Source of the DNA: Flavobacteriales bacterium
Lineage (GTDB): Bacteria; Bacteroidota; Bacteroidia; Flavobacteriales; Flavobacteriaceae
Assembly (NCBI GenBank): GCA_027008965.1
Contig: JALVDN010000023.1
Coordinates: forward strand, 1 to 5,796
Direction: 5' to 3'
DNA: 5,796 nucleotides
Both the position numbers and the translations under genes were made by a program. Under the pieces are notes generated by a model, which had not been told where the DNA came from, searched no databases, and worked only from the letters and a program-made list of their open reading frames with translations. Position 1 is the first letter of the stretch; each line of letters starts with the position of its first letter. Of the stretch, positions 4,786 to 5,796 are shown piece after piece.

Positions 4786-5796
4786 ATGAAAACATTAAAC
4801 GTATTCTTAAACCTACTTCTTCTGATTTGTTGTACGGCACTTTCCTCATCTCTTTATGCCCAATGGACACAAATGGGAGGTGATATAGACGGAAGTACCG
4901 CATATGACAATCTCGGATGGTCTGTTTCGCTTAGTTCGGACGGACACACATTGGCCATAGGTGCGCCAAGCGGAAACGGTCAAATTGAAGGATATGTACG
5001 GGTGTTTGAATGGAACGGAAATGCTTGGAACCAAAAAGGAACCGATTTGATAGGAGAAGCCATAGATGACGGCTTCGGACGATCGGTTTCACTCAGTTCC
5101 GACGGAAATACACTAGCCATTGGAGCCCCCTACAACGACGGCAATGGAAACAGTTCGGGACATGTAAGAATTTTTACCTGGAACGGAACCGGTTGGATAC
5201 AAAAAGGCAATGATATTGACGGTGAAGCATCAACCGATTTTTCAGGTGATGCAGTATCCATTAGTGCAAACGGGAATACGGTGCTCATCGGAGCTCCAGG
5301 CAATAATGGTAATGGACCGAATTCAGGTCATGTACGGGTTTTTCAGTGGAACGGAACAAGCTGGATACAAAAAGGTAATGATATTGACGGTGAAGCCGCA
5401 GACGACCTTTCAGGTGATGCCGTTTCCATCAGTGCCGACGGAAATACAATTGCCATCGGTGCTCCTCATAATGACGGAAGTAATACTAATGCAGGACATG
5501 TACGCGTTTATCAATGGAATGGAACAAACTGGGTACAAAAGGGTAATGATATTGATGGTGTGGGAAACTTTACTTCGGATAGATCCGGGCAATCTGTTTC
5601 ACTGAGTTCAGATGGAAATACAGTGGCTATAGGTGCGCCGGGGTATGATGGAGTAAATGGTTACAATTCCGGTCATGTTAGGGTTTTTCATTGGAACGGT
5701 ACAAGTTGGATACAAAAAGGCAGTAGTATTGACGGTGAAGCAACAAATGATTATTCCGGTATTTCGGTTTCATTGAGTTCGGATGGAAATACCGTG
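4786..5796 (+). CDS. Secreted FG-GAP/beta-propeller repeat protein, N-terminal part; 3' end outside window
   Basis: The frame is open from the ATG at 4786 to the window end (337 codons, no stop). Residues 1-25 form a signal peptide: MK start, hydrophobic LLLLICC core and a probable cleavage after LYA before QW. The rest consists of repeats starting at Trp27, Trp81, Trp137, Trp193, Trp249 and Trp308 (spacing 54, 56, 56, 56, 59). Each repeat runs W.QKG.DIDGEA, then a variable acidic stretch, then SVSLSSDGNT.AIGAP, then N/D/G-rich residues, then SGHVRVF.WNGT. The S(V/I)S..(D/N)GNT..IGAP core is typical of FG-GAP-like blades (Pfam FG-GAP_2 type), which build beta-propellers. Such proteins are exported and, in Bacteroidota, often end in a type IX secretion sorting domain, which would lie beyond the window. 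The role could be adhesion or surface display; no catalytic motif is seen. The preceding A-rich leader supports this start. Stand-alone, divergent from gmk. Confidence 0.9.
   Translation, partial: MKTLNVFLNLLLLICCTALSSSLYAQWTQMGGDIDGSTAYDNLGWSVSLSSDGHTLAIGAPSGNGQIEGYVRVFEWNGNAWNQKGTDLIGEAIDDGFGRSVSLSSDGNTLAIGAPYNDGNGNSSGHVRIFTWNGTGWIQKGNDIDGEASTDFSGDAVSISANGNTVLIGAPGNNGNGPNSGHVRVFQWNGTSWIQKGNDIDGEAADDLSGDAVSISADGNTIAIGAPHNDGSNTNAGHVRVYQWNGTNWVQKGNDIDGVGNFTSDRSGQSVSLSSDGNTVAIGAPGYDGVNGYNSGHVRVFHWNGTSWIQKGSSIDGEATNDYSGISVSLSSDGNTV
4864..5796 (+). repeat. In-gene tandem repeats of about 168 bases (five full plus one partial)
   Basis: Units begin at the TGG codons at 4864, 5026, 5194, 5362, 5530 and 5707, so their lengths are 162, 168, 168, 168 and 177 bases, followed by a partial unit. 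Each encodes one predicted propeller blade. The third and fourth units are nearly identical over their first 35 bases (one difference, at position 15). Elsewhere the copies differ mainly at third codon positions and in the N/D/G-rich loop. This pattern suggests duplication or gene conversion together with selection on the protein. Confidence 0.85.

Noticed and set aside
5210..5605. Plus-strand 131-codon frame inside the repeat-protein gene
   Set aside because: It is an out-of-frame shadow produced by the tandem repeats; the frame from 4786 has the signal peptide and conserved blade motifs.

Overview
The window reads as chromosomal DNA from a member of the Bacteroidota, most likely Flavobacteriales or a relative. 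This rests on AT-rich intergenic DNA, A-rich start contexts without clear Shine-Dalgarno sequences, guanylate kinase and NadD of the form common in that phylum, and a large secreted protein built of FG-GAP-type repeats. The assignment is inferred from sequence style, not from a database match.

Layout: (1) Positions 1-935, plus strand, hold the C-terminal part of the large, B12-binding subunit of methylmalonyl-CoA mutase, cut by the window start. (2) Positions 932-4266, minus strand, hold four tightly packed genes in transcription order: gmk (guanylate kinase), nadD (nicotinate-nucleotide adenylyltransferase), a multi-membrane-span ArnT/PMT-like glycosyltransferase, and a short TatD-family metal-dependent hydrolase. 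The first two junctions are 4-base ATGA stop/start overlaps. The third is an overlap of about 14 bases, so the four genes are almost certainly one translationally coupled operon. It converges on the mutase gene, and the two stop codons share a TTAA palindrome. (3) Positions 4267-4785 are a 519-base region without a credible gene. It contains a strikingly GC-rich, nested-palindrome element (about 4385-4565), then AT-rich DNA with weak hairpins and a compact 7-bp hairpin just upstream of the next gene. (4) From 4786 to the window end, plus strand, runs a secreted repeat protein: signal peptide followed by at least five and a half repeats of about 56 residues (FG-GAP/beta-propeller type), cut by the window end. 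This frame is open for all 337 codons available.

The housekeeping genes share no single pathway: nucleotide metabolism (gmk), NAD synthesis (nadD), envelope or lipid-linked glycosylation (glycosyltransferase), nucleic-acid or quality-control hydrolysis (TatD), and propionate/succinate interconversion (mutase). No complete novel system is visible. The features least explained by ordinary annotation are the GC-rich palindromic element between gmk and the secreted protein, and the repeat architecture of that protein.
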